This document shows positions 1-10,454 of a DNA stretch of 64,000 nt, one piece after another. The notes beneath the pieces are model-generated. The model ran no database searches. It was not told the origin of the DNA and saw only the letters and a list, made by a program, of their open reading frames with translations. This stretch comes from CAVTBT01 sp963733065. Lineage in GTDB: Bacteria; Actinomycetota; Thermoleophilia; Gaiellales; Gaiellaceae. Where the stretch lies: contig CAVTBT010000001.1 of NCBI GenBank assembly GCA_963733065.1, forward strand, positions 62,001 to 126,000. Reading direction: 5' to 3'. Both the position numbers and the translations under genes were made by a program. Numbering within the stretch: position 1 is the first letter of the stretch; every line of letters starts with the position of its first letter.

Positions 1-3000
1 GAGCGCTTCCGAGAGCGGTTCCTGCGTGAGTCGCAGCTGGCGGCGTCGCTCGATCATCCGAACATCGTTCCGATCTACGCCGCCGGCGAGGCTGACGGGC
101 AGCTCTACCTGGCGATGCGCTACATCGACGGGTACGACCTGAAGCGGCTGCTGGCGACGGAGCCTCGTCTGGAGCCGGAGCGCGTGCTGCGGTTGCTGGA
201 GCAGGTTGGCGACGCACTCGATTCCGCGCATGAGCGCGGCCTGATCCACCGCGACGTGAAGCCCGGCAACATCCTGATCGCGCCACGCTCGGGGCACGAG
301 CACGCCTACCTGGCCGACTTCGGCCTCACCAAACAGACCTCGTCGATCTCCGGCCTGACCGGCACGGGCGAGCTGGTCGGGACGGTCGACTACGTGTCGC
401 CGGAGCAGATCCGCGGCGAGGCCGTGGACGGGCGCGCGGACGTGTACGCGCTCGGTTGCGTGCTGTACGAGTGTCTGGCCGGGCAGCCGCCGTTCGCGCG
501 TGAGAGCGAGGTTGCGACGCTGTGGGCGCACGTCAACGACCCGTCGCCCGCGCTCAGCGCAGCCCGGCCGGAGCTTGGCCAGGAGATCGACGGCGTCATG
601 GCGCGCGCGCTTGCCAAGACGCCCGCCGACCGCTACCAGAGTTGCGGCGAGCTCGTCGCCTCAGCCGATCGCGCCCTCGGTGTGCGAGGCTCGCCTCGAG
701 CCTGGCGGCACCGCCGCTTCGGACACGTCGTCCGTTCTACCGTCGACCGCTCGTCGATCGGAGCGTTGGCGGCCGTGCTGGCGGCAGCGGTCGCGATTCC
801 GGTCTTCGCACTCGACTCGGGCGGGGGCACTGAGGCGCTCGAGCGCGTCCAGGACAACGCGGTGGCGGTGGTCGACCCGGAGTCACGGAAGATCGTCGAC
901 GAAGCCCCCGAGATCGCCTCGCCGCAGCGGGTGGCGGCCGGGGAAGGATCGATCTGGGTGACAAGCTCGAGCGGCGCAGCGGCAGCGTCGTGCGCCTCGA
1001 TCCGGAGAGCCACGACGTCGTCGACCGATCGAGGTCGGCAGCGGGCCGATCGGCAGTCGCGGTCGGCGCGGGGGCGGTGTGGGTGGCCAACGCGCTCGAC
1101 GGAACCGTGTCGCGCATCGACCCGGCGACCGGCCGCGACGTCGACAAGATCGACGTCGGCAATAGCGCCGACTGCGGTCGCCTACGGTGCCGGCTCGGTC
1201 TGGGTCACGAACGCCGACGACCGCACGGTCTCGAGGATCGATCCCGGTGTCCGGCGAGACGCCGGGCAACCGATCGACGTCGAGGCAGCCGCACGTGGGA
1301 TCGCGGTCGGTGGCGGCGCCGTCTGGGTGACCGATCCGGTCGGCAACCGCTCGTACGGCTCGACGCACGTCGGGACGCGTCACGGACGGATCCCGTCGGG
1401 AGCGGCCCCACTGCCGTCGCCTACGGCAACGGAACCGTCTGGGTGACCAATAGCCTCGACGGGACGGTGACGCTGATCGACGCCCGGCGGGCGATCGAGT
1501 CGGACACGATTCCGGTGGGCGCGGCACCGAACGGCGTCGCCGCTGCTCCGGACGGTGCGTGGGTGACGCGACGAGGTCGACGGCACGCTCGTCCACGTCG
1601 ATCGGGCCTCTCGTGAAACGAGGGTGACGACGCTCGGCGGACGGCCGGAGGGCTTGACCTCGCGGACGGCTCGCTCTGGATCGCCGTGCAGGCAGGCGGC
1701 GCCGCCCATCGCGGCGGCAGGCTGAGGCTGGTTGGCGAACCGGATTCGGTGAATTCCATCGACCCGGCGCGTTCCTCACGCCTGGACAGTCGAATCTCCT
1801 CACCGTGACGCACGACGGGCTGGTCGGCTTCAAGCGCGTCGGCGGCACCGACGGGAGCACGCTCGTGCCCGACCTCGCGAGCGTGCTGCCCACGCCAACC
1901 GGCGACGGCAAGACGTACACCTTCCGCTGCGTCCGGGCATCAAGTTCTCCGACGGCCGGGAGCTCAAGGCATCTGCACGTCCGCTCCACGTTCGAGCGGT
2001 TGTTCAGCGCGAGCGGGCCGCGGACAGACTTGGCGAGCTACTACGAGGGCATCGTCGGCGCTCCCGCGTGCCAGAAGCGACCGAAGCGATGCGACCTATC
2101 GCAAGGGGTCGTGACCGACGACGACGCGGGGACGGTCACCATCAGGCTGCGCGCACCCGACCCCGAGTTCCTCTACAAGCTCGCGCTGCCGTATGCAGCG
2201 TCGTCCCGACCGGCACACCGTCGACGGGCGACAGGCCGGTGCTCGGCACCGGCCCGTACCGGATCGCCGAGTACCAGCCCGAAGCGGCGCGTCCGGCTCG
2301 TCCGCAACCGCCATTTCAGGGAGTGGTCGAAGGCAGCTCAGCCGGAAGGCTTCCCAAACGAGATCCTGATCGAGATGGCGGGCACCGACGATGCGAATGT
2401 GACAGCGGTGCAGCGTGGACGCGCCGACTGGCTTTGGAGCTTCCGACTGGATCGACTCCAGGAAGCGCGCACCCGCTTCGCGGCTCAGTTCCATCTCAGC
2501 CCACGTCTCTTCACCCTCTGCGCTGAGGCTCAACACGAAGCGGCCGCCCTTCGACGACGTGCGCGCCCGCCAAGCGGTGGCGTATGCGTTCGACCGCGGG
2601 CGCCTTGCCGACTCCGAGGGCAGCAGCGATGCGGTCACGTGCCAGCTGTTGCCTCCGAACGTTCCCGGCTACGATCGCTACTGCCCGCTACACCGTGCAC
2701 TCCGACGCGAGGCGGCGCCTGGACAGCTCCCGATCTCGAACGCGCGCGAAGGCTCGTCGCCGAATCCGGTACGCAAGGGATGCGAGTCGACGTGCTCGGC
2801 CAGACTCAGGAAGCTGGCTTCGCGGACGATCACGACGATCCTCGACAAGACACTGCAACAGCTTGGTTACCGCACGTCGGTGCGGCGCCTGCCTGCGAGG
2901 TACTTCTTTCGCTATTTCGACGCATATAACGCCGGCGCTGGCCGGGTCGAGGCCGCGATCATGGGGTGGATCGTCGGATTACCCGGCGCCTTCGAACTTC

Positions 3001-3269
3001 ATGTTTGGGGCCTTCTCGGCTGCTCGGGCAACCCGTACGCGTGCGACCCGACATCGAACGGAAGCTCCGCCAGACGCTCGAGCTGCAAGGCCGCGAACCC
3101 GCGGGCGGCGAACGAGGCCTGGGCCGGCTCGAGCGCGAGGCCGTCGATCAGGCGATCATCGTTCCGGTTGTCAACCCGACTCGCGATCGACTTCGTCTCC
3201 AAGCGACTGGGGAACTACCAGAACCACCCCCTCTTCGGGATGCTGATCAGCCAGGTCTGGGTGCGCTGA
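1..3269 (+). CDS. Membrane Ser/Thr kinase - beta-propeller - family 5 solute-binding fusion, copy 1 (5' partial, frameshifted)
   Basis: The reading frame is open at base 1 and lacks the kinase N-lobe because of the window edge. Visible kinase motifs are HRDVKPGNILIA, DFGLTKQ, YVSPEQIRGE and DVYALGCVLYECL. One membrane segment follows near 765-815 (IGALAAVLAAAVAIPVFAL). Then come repeated units of the form GSIWVTSS / AVWVANALDGTVSRIDPATG (about 850-1700), a YVTN-like propeller. From about 1740 the protein continues as an SBP_bac_5 domain (TYTFR, STFERLF, PPFDDVRARQAVAYAFDR). It ends in the same residues as copy 2 (MLISQVWVR). At least six frame changes occur (about 965-1060, 1160, 1370, 1600, 1750, 2520). 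Membership of one protein is inferred from the parallel layout of copy 2. Phosphorylation targets and ligand are unknown. Confidence 0.75.
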
Positions 3270-3298
3270 ACGCCTCAAGTCGCCGATGCGGCGAGTCA

Positions 3299-3346
3299 GT
3301 AGTCGCCGAGTCGCTTCACGCCTGGGATCGGCCTATTGTCCTGGCA
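3299..3346 (+). promoter_or_regulatory. Conserved upstream block of kinase copy 2
   Basis: The block starts AGTAGTCGCCGAGTCGC and ends ATCGGCCTATTGTCC. Nearly the same block recurs at 6749-6797 in front of copy 3. TATTGT at 3334-3339 is a plausible -10 element 20 bases before the GTG start. The Shine-Dalgarno GGGAAGGAG lies at 3347-3355. Conservation between paralogous intergenic regions supports a shared promoter or operator; the factor that binds is unknown. Confidence 0.5.
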
Positions 3347-3359
3347 GGGAAGGAGTGCC

Positions 3360-6300
3360 GTGCCCGTCGGTTCTGATCCGCGCCCAGGGAACGACATCGC
3401 CGGCTTTCGGCTGGAAGAGCTGCTCGGACGCGGGGGGATGGGGGCGGTGTATCGAGCCGAGGACATGCGCCTTGGCCGGAAAGTGGCGTTGAAGCTGCTG
3501 GCGCCCGGATTGGCCGAGAACGAGCGCTTCCGGGAGCGGTTCCTGCGCGAGTCGCAGCTCGCCGCCTCGCTCGACCATCCGCACATCGTCCCGATCTACG
3601 CGGCCGGCGAGGCTGACGGGCAGCTCTACCTGGCGATGCGCTACGTGGAGGGGTACGACCTCAAGCAGCTGCTCGCGCGCGAGGGCCGGTTGGAGCCCGG
3701 CCGCGCCCTGCTGCTGCTGGGGCAGGTCGCCGACGCGCTGGATGCGGCGCACGAGCGCGGCCTGATCCACCGCGACGTGAAGCCCGGCAACGTGCTGATC
3801 GCCAGCCGCGCGGGCCGCGAGCACTGCTATCTGGGCGACTTCGGCTTGACCAAGCAGACGGCCTCGATCTCGGGGCTGACCGGCACCGGGGAGCTGGTGG
3901 GCACGGTGAACTACGTCTCGCCGGAGCAGATCCGCGGCGAGGCGGTGGATGCGCACGCGGACGTGTACGCGCTCGGCTGCGTGCTCTACGAGTGCCTGGC
4001 CGGGCAGCCGCCGTTCGCGCGCGAGAGCGACGTGGCGACGTTGTGGGCGCATGTGAACGAGCCGCCGCCCCAGCTCGGCGGGGCGATCGACAGCGAGCTG
4101 GCGCGCGCGCTCTCGAAGACGCCAGGCGACCGACACGAGCTGCGGCGAGCTCGTCGCCTCCGCAAGCGCGGCGCTCGGGGTGCAGGGCGCATCGGCTCCG
4201 GCGATCTCGCAGCGTCGGCGTTCTACCGCCGACCGCTCGTGATCGGAGCGTTGGCGGGCGTGTTGGCGGCGGCGGTCGCGATCCCGGTCTTCGCGCTCGG
4301 CTCGGGCGGGGGCACGGACCCCCTCGAGCGCGTGCAGGACAACGCTGTGGGGGTGGTCGACGCCGAGTCGCAGAAGATCGTCGACGAGGCCGCTGGGATC
4401 GCGTCGCCGCAACGGGTCGCGGCCGGCGAGGGATCGATCTGGGTGACGAGCTCGAGTGGTGGCGGCAGCGTAATCCGCCTCGATCCCGAGAGCCACGACG
4501 TCGTAGACACGATCCCAGTCGGGAGCGGGCCGATCGGTATCGCGGTCGGCGCGGGGGCCGTGTGGGTGGCCAACGCGTCCGGGGGAAGCGTCTCGCGCAT
4601 CGATCCGGCGACCGGCCGAGAAGTAAGCAAGATCCCAGTCGGAAACAACCCGACCGCGGTCGCCTTCGGCGCCGGCGCGGTCTGGGTCACGAACGCCGAC
4701 GACCGGACCGTCCTAAAGATCGATCCCGTGTCCGGGCACGTCGGCAAGCCGATCGACGTCAACGCGGCTGCGCGCGGGATCGCCGTCGGCGACGGCGCCG
4801 TCTGGGTGACCGATCCGGTCGGCAACGCGTCGTACGTATCGACGCGCGCTCGGGGTCGGCGACGACCGATTCCCGTCGGAGCGGTCCCGACCGCCGTCGC
4901 CTACGGCAACGGAACCGTCTGGGTGGCCAACAGCCTCGACGGGACCGTGTCCCGCATCGACGCTCGGCGAGCCGTCCCGATCGACACGATTCCGGTAGGA
5001 GCGTCGCCGAACGGGATCGCCGTGGCTCCGGACGGCGCTTGGGTGACCGACGAGGCCGGCGTACGCTCGTCCACGTCGATCGGGCTTCTCGCGAGACCAG
5101 GGTGAAGGCGCTTGGCGGTCGACCTGAGGGCGTAAGCCTGGCGGACGGCTCGCTGTGGATCGCGGTGCAGGCCGCCGGCGCCGCCCACCGCGGCGGCACG
5201 CTGAGGATCGTCGCCGACCGGGTGCGGTGAATCTAGATCCTGCTCGCGCGATACGGCTCCTTCGTCGTGCGGGAACTCATCACCGTGACGCACGACGGGC
5301 TGGTCGGCTTCAAACGTGTCGGGGGCACCGACGGCAACACGCTCGTACCCGACCTCGCGAGCGGGCGCTGCCGACACCGACCGGGAACGGGAAGACGTAC
5401 ACCTTCCGCCTGCGCCCGGGATCAAGTTCTCGAACGGCCGCCCCCTCAAGGCATCTGCCGTCCGCTCGACCTTCGAGCGCGTCTTCGAGGTGCGCTCGGC
5501 CGCCGGTACTTCTACGGGGGGATCGTCGGCGCACCCGCGTGCTGCAGCGACCCAAGACGTGCGACCTCTCGCAGGCGTCGTCACCGACGACGCCGCCGGG
5601 ACGTCACGTTCAGACTGCGGAGCCCGACGCCGAGTTCCTCTACAAGCTTGCGCTGCCTTCGCGTCGTCGTCCCGACCGGCACACCAGTGACCGGCGACGG
5701 GCCGGTGCCCGGCACAGGCCCTTACCGGATCGCGCAGTACCAGCCGGAACGGCGCATCCGGCTCGTCCGCAACCGCCACTTCAGGGTCTGGTCGAAGGCG
5801 GCTCAGCCGGAAGGCTTCCCGGACGAGATCGTGCTCGACATGGCGGACACGCGCGACGCGCATCTGACGGCCGTGGAGCGCGGACACGCTGACCGGGTCT
5901 TGGAGGCATCCCGCTAGGAGAACGGCTCGAAGAGGCCCGCACCCGCTTTGCGGCTCAGTTCCATGTCACGCCTTCTCCCTTCACCGAGGCGTTGACGCTC
6001 AACACGTCGCGGCCCCCCTTCGACGACGCGCGCGCCCGCCAGGCAGTCGCGTACGCCTTCGACCGCGAGCGCCTCGACAACGCTCGCGGGGGGTTCAATG
6101 TGGCCACGTGCCAACTGCTGCCCCCGAACTTTCCCGCCTACCGCCGCTACTGCCCATACACCGTTGGCCCCACGCAGGGCGGCGCCTGGACAGCTCCGGA
6201 TCTCGAGCGCGCCCGCAAGCTTGTCGCCGAATCCGGCACGCAAGGTATGCAGGTCGACGTCCTCGGCACCGACTGAGAAAGGTGGATTCGGACACGAGAC

Positions 6301-6736
6301 GACGATTCTCGACCAGACGCTGCGCCAGCTTGGCTATCGCACATCGGTCAGGCGATTTCCCGAAACTTCTTTCGCTACAACGAGGCGTACGGCAAGCGCT
6401 CCGTCGTGGCCCGGGTCGAGGCCGCCACGACCGGATGGATCGGGGACTACCCGGCGGCCTCCAACTTCATGACCGGTCTCCTCGAATGCTCGGGCCACCC
6501 GTACGGCGTGCGACCCGATCCTCGACCGCAAGTTGCGCAAGACGCTCGACTTGCAGATTCGGAATCCGCAGGCGGCGAACGAAGCGTGGGTCCGGCTCGA
6601 GCGTGAGGTCGTCGATCAGGCGATCATCGTTCCGGTCGCCAACGGGGTAAACGTCGACTTCGTCTCCAAGCGGCTCGGCAACTACCAGATCAACCCGTTC
6701 CTCGGGATGCTGATCAGCCAGGTCTGGGTGCGCTGA
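3360..6736 (+). CDS. Membrane Ser/Thr kinase - beta-propeller - family 5 solute-binding fusion, copy 2 (frameshifted)
   Basis: I chose the GTG at 3360 because a strong Shine-Dalgarno lies 4 bases upstream and copy 3 starts at the same place in the alignment. Order of domains: PknB-like kinase (residues about 13-275: GRGGMGAVYRAED, K in VALKLL, HRDVKPGNVL, DFGLTK), one membrane helix (about 290-312), a YVTN-like propeller (about 320-600), then an SBP_bac_5 domain to the end (GGTLRIVAD, FSNGRPLKASAVRSTF, TGPYRIAQYQPERR, PPFDDARARQAVAYAFDR). The expected topology is cytoplasmic kinase and extracellular sensor. The kinase and propeller read through in one frame apart from a compensated shift at 4130-4200. 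The SBP part has several shifts between 5100 and 6540. I know no named family with this exact fusion. Confidence 0.78.
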
Positions 6737-6748
6737 CTGCGTTTTCAG

Positions 6749-6797
6749 TAGTCGCCGAGTCGCTGGGCGCCTGCTCATCGGCCTATTGTCCGAGCAG
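6749..6797 (+). promoter_or_regulatory. Conserved upstream block of kinase copy 3
   Basis: This is a near copy of the block at 3299-3346: AGTAGTCGCCGAGTCGC, then ATCGGCCTATTGTCC. The flanking gene ends differ, so the block is more conserved than its surroundings need to be. A purine-rich Shine-Dalgarno (AGAAGGGGG, 6801-6809) precedes the GTG at 6814. Confidence 0.5.
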
Positions 6798-6813
6798 GCA
6801 AGAAGGGGGTTGC

Positions 6814-8671
6814 GTGTCGGTCGGTTCGGATCCGCTTCGGGGTAGTGAGATCGCCGGCTACCGGTTGGAGGAGCTGCTCGGGCGCGGGGGGATGGGGGCG
6901 GTGTACCGGGCGGAGGATCTGCGGCTCGGTCGCAAGGTGGCGTTGAAGCTGCTGGCGCCGGAGCTGGCCGAGAACGAGCGCTTCCGGGAGCGGTTCCTGC
7001 GCGAGTCGCAGCTGGCGGCCTCGCTCGACCACCCGAACATCGTCCCGATCTACGCGGCCGGGGAGACGGGCGGGCAGCTGTATCTGGCGATGCGCTACGT
7101 GGAGGGGTACGACCTCCGGCAGCTGCTCGCCCGGGAGGGCCGGCTCGAGCCGGCGCGCGCGCTGGGGCTGCTGGAGCAGGTCGCGGACGCGCTCGATGCC
7201 GCGCACGAGCGCGGCCTGATCCACCGCGACGTGAAGCCGGGGAACGTGCTGATCGCGGAGCGTTCGGGCCGGGAGCATTGCTATCTGGCCGACTTCGGCC
7301 TGACCAAGCAGACGGCGTCGATCTCGGGGCTGACCGGCACGGGCGAGCTGGTGGGCACGGTCGCCTACGTCTCGCCGGAGCAGATCCGCGGCGAGACGGT
7401 GGACGGTCGCGCCGACGTGTACGCGCTCGGTTGCGTGCTCTACGAGTGCCTGGCCGGCGAGCGCGCCGTTCGCGCGCGAGACCGAGGTGGCGACGCTCTG
7501 GGCCCACGTGAACGACTCGCCGCCGTCGCTGGGTGGCGAGATCGACAGCGTCCTGGCGCAGGCACTCGGGAAGACTCCCGCCGAACGTCAGCCGACCTGC
7601 GGCGAGCTCGTCTCCTCCGCACGGGCGGCGCTCGGGCTGGCCGGCCCGGCCGCGCCTGCCTTGCCGCGCCGCCGGCGCGCGCTTCGCGTCCGTCGCCCGC
7701 GTGGCCGGCTTGCCCTGCTGCTCGGCGCAGCGGCCGTCCTCCTCCTCGCGGCGGCGGCCGCCACCGTGTTGCTTCGCGACGAGCCGGCGCCGGTCGTCGT
7801 CCCGCCGAACTCGGTCGCGATCGTCGACCCGGAGTCGAATCGCGTGGTGGACACCGTCCCGGTCGGCAAGCGACCGGGCCCGGTCGCGTTCGGCGCCGGA
7901 TCGATCTGGGTCGGCAACCTGGACGAGCAGACGGTGACCAGGATCGATGCCGCTCAGCGGACGATCGTCACCACCATCGGGCTCGACAACCGCACACCCA
8001 CCGGGATCGCGTTCGGGTTCGGCCTCGTGTGGGTCGCGCACGGCCTGTCCGGACAGCTCTCGCGGATCGACCCGCAGTTCAACGAGCTCTGCCGCCGCCG
8101 ATCGACGTCGCCGGCACGGCGTTCGGCTCCCCGAACGGCAGCGTCGCCCCCGGCTTCGGCTCGATCTGGGCGGTCTTCGGCGACTCGACCCTGGCTCGGA
8201 TCGAACCGGCGACGGGACGCGTCGCGGAGTCGACGCGGGCCGGCACGACCCCGGCCGGGATCGCGGTCGGGAGCGGCTCCGTCTGGGTGGCCAACTCCCT
8301 CGAGGCGCGCGTCGGGCGCTACAGCCCGGCCACGTTCACGGTGGCGCCGATCGACACGTTCAGCGTCGAGAGGCGACCGACCGGGATCGCAGCCGGGGCA
8401 GCGGCGATCTGGGTCGCGAACAGCGCGAGCAACACGGTGTCGCGGATCGATCCCGACTCTCGCGCGCGTCGAGCCGATCACGGTCGGCGAGAACCCGACC
8501 GCGGTCGCGGCGGACGACGACGCGGTCTGGGTCGCGAACACCGACGCCGGCACCGTCTCTCGCATCGACCCCGAGACGAACGAGGTCGAGCGCACGATCG
8601 AGGTCGGCAACGCCCCGTCGGGGCTCGTCCTCGCGAACGGCTTCCTCTGGGTGACCGTGCAGGCGCCGTAG
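6814..8671 (+). CDS. Membrane Ser/Thr kinase with extracellular beta-propeller, copy 3 (frameshifted)
   Basis: The GTG start at 6814 follows AGAAGGGGG. The kinase domain is complete (GRGGMGAVYRAED, HRDVKPGNVLIAE, DFGLTKQTAS, YVSPEQIRGE). An Ala/Leu-rich membrane helix lies near 7700-7770, followed by six or more propeller units of the form GSIWVGNL, VWVANSLEARVGRY, AVWVANTDAGTVSRIDPET. Unlike copies 1 and 2 it stops after the propeller (GFLWVTVQAP) and has no solute-binding domain. A separate SBP_bac_5 gene lies tail to tail 5 bases downstream on the other strand. Frame breaks at about 7460 (one extra base), 8092 and 8458 interrupt an otherwise continuous homology, so the gene is probably intact in the organism. 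It may sense through the propeller or through a partner protein. Confidence 0.8.
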
Positions 8672-8676
8672 CGCCG

Positions 8677-10329
8677 CTACTTGAGGCAGACAGCGGTCAG
8701 GTCGAGCACCGGCCGGAGGACGATGCAGCCGACGCGCTCCGAGACGAGCGTCGGCTCCCTGAGGACGTCGACCGCGGCCACCGGCGCAGCGTCCCTCGCG
8801 ATGCGGACGTCCAGCGCCCCGTAGGCGCGGTCCCGGTCACGGCCTTGCAGCAGGCGCGCCGTCTGCCGCATCTGCTGGTCGTAGGCTCGGGAGTCGAAGC
8901 GGGTGAAGTTCGTGCCGCCGATGTAGCGCGCGTCCAGGAGCTGGTTGATGTACGCGTACGGATCGACGTAGCTGGGCTGCCAGAGCCCGAGCGCGAGGTC
9001 CCACTCCTCCCCGGGGGTCGCGAGCTTCGAGAAGTACGCCGCCGATGCCGTGTGGAGCGGGATGCCACGCACCTCGACGTCGAGACCGATCTCGGCGAGC
9101 TGTCGCTTGACGAGCTGCCCCAGCGCCAGCGGCAGCCCCGCGCTGTTCGTGTAGAGCACGGCCTTTCCACCGCGGAGGTTGCCCCGGGCGAGCGCCCGCG
9201 CCCGGTTCGAGATCCGCACGCTCGAGCGGGTAGATGTCCGCGTTCTGGAAGCCGGGCAACGTTCGGCGGGAGGTACTGGTCGCTGGGAATGCTCGCGAGC
9301 GGCCCGCCGGCGCCGCTGATGATCTCTCGTCGGTTGAGGGCGAAGTTCACGGCCTTGCGCAGGCTCGGGTTGTCCCGGAACAGCGGCCGCGCCGAGTTGA
9401 AGGCGAGCAGCCGCAGGGTGAATCCCGGCCTGATGAAGAACCGCGAGCGATTGATCCCGTACTTCGCGACGAGCCCGAGGGTGGAATCGAGGTAGATCCC
9501 TGCGGGCACGTACGTCCAGTCGGCCTCGCCGCGGTCGACGCGTGCGACGGCCTCATAGGGGGAGAGTGGGCGGAAGTCCACCTCGAAGCCGTCGACGTGG
9601 TGCGGCCGCGTGCCGCGGTAGTACGGGTTCCGCTTGAGCACCACGCGTTCGCCGGGGCGGTACTCCGCGACGTAGTACGGGCCGGCCGCGTGGAGCTCGC
9701 GGACCCCCTCCGGATTGGCGGGGAGGTTCGGCTTGCACTGCGCACAGGAACGTCGTCGCCGTCCGGTGCAGGAAGTCGGGTGCGGGGCGCTTGAAGCGGA
9801 CGATGAGCGTGTTCCCACGGGCCTCGACGCCGGAGGCGGTGGTCTTCCTGCCTGCCAGCACGTCCTCGGCGCCGACGATGTCCCGCGTGTGCTGAGCCCC
9901 CGGTGAGTTGACGCCCGGTGCGAGCGTCCGGTGGATCGCCCGCGCGAATGCGCTCGCCCGGACGGGCGTGCCGTCGTTGAAGCGAAAGCCGTTGCGCAGC
10001 GTGAATGTGTACGTACGGCGGTCTGCCGAGATCTTCGGGAGGCCGGTGGCGACCTCGGGCACGAGCTGGAATGCCGCCGGCGGCGGCTTGTCCGGATAGG
10101 TCAGCAACCGCGCGCACGTCGGGTCGAGGACGGCCCAGCCGGGCAGAGTCGAAGCAAGCGCCGGATCCACGTAGTCGAGTCCGGACGGCTGGTGAAAGGT
10201 GATGCGGAAGATCCCGCCTTCGCGCACGCCGGATGCCGACCCGACCGTGGCCGCGCCGACGAGCGCCGCGAGCAGGCAGATGCCGACGGTCACCGTGGCG
10301 ACGAGTCGACCGTGCCTTCCTCGAGACAT
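8677..10329 (-). CDS. ABC transporter family 5 solute-binding protein (peptide/nickel type; frameshifted)
   Basis: The ATG at 10329 follows GGAGGGAGG. Residues 1-35 form a secretion signal with a hydrophobic core (LVATVTVGICLLAALVGAA). SBP_bac_5 features follow: TYTFTLRNGFRFNDGTPV, a VAEYRPGERVVLKRNPYY strand, ARPLFRDNPSLRKAVNFALN and IPSDQYLPP. The C-terminal half continues through QPSYVDPYAYINQLLDA to CIVLRPVLDLTAVCLK. Three frame breaks (about 9740, 9260, 9225) are each repaired by removing one base. Proteins of this family capture oligopeptides or similar solutes outside the cell for an ABC importer, but no permease or ATPase gene is nearby. Being convergent with kinase copy 3, it could be a detached version of the sensor domain fused in copies 1 and 2; that is inference. 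Confidence 0.82.
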
Positions 10330-10454
10330 GTCGTGCCTCCCTCCACACTCCGCCGTGCCCTCGGCACAGCCTAGAACCTTCCGTTATGTGTTGAAAGGCT
10401 CATGGAAGCCGTTCGAAACCTGGTTGAGGCGCAGCCGAGGTCCGGTTGCCGACA

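Noticed and set aside
6814..9495. Kinase copy 3 continuing to 9495 as an 893-residue protein
   Set aside because: After about 8460 that frame is Arg-rich shadow sequence; the propeller continues in another frame and ends at 8671.
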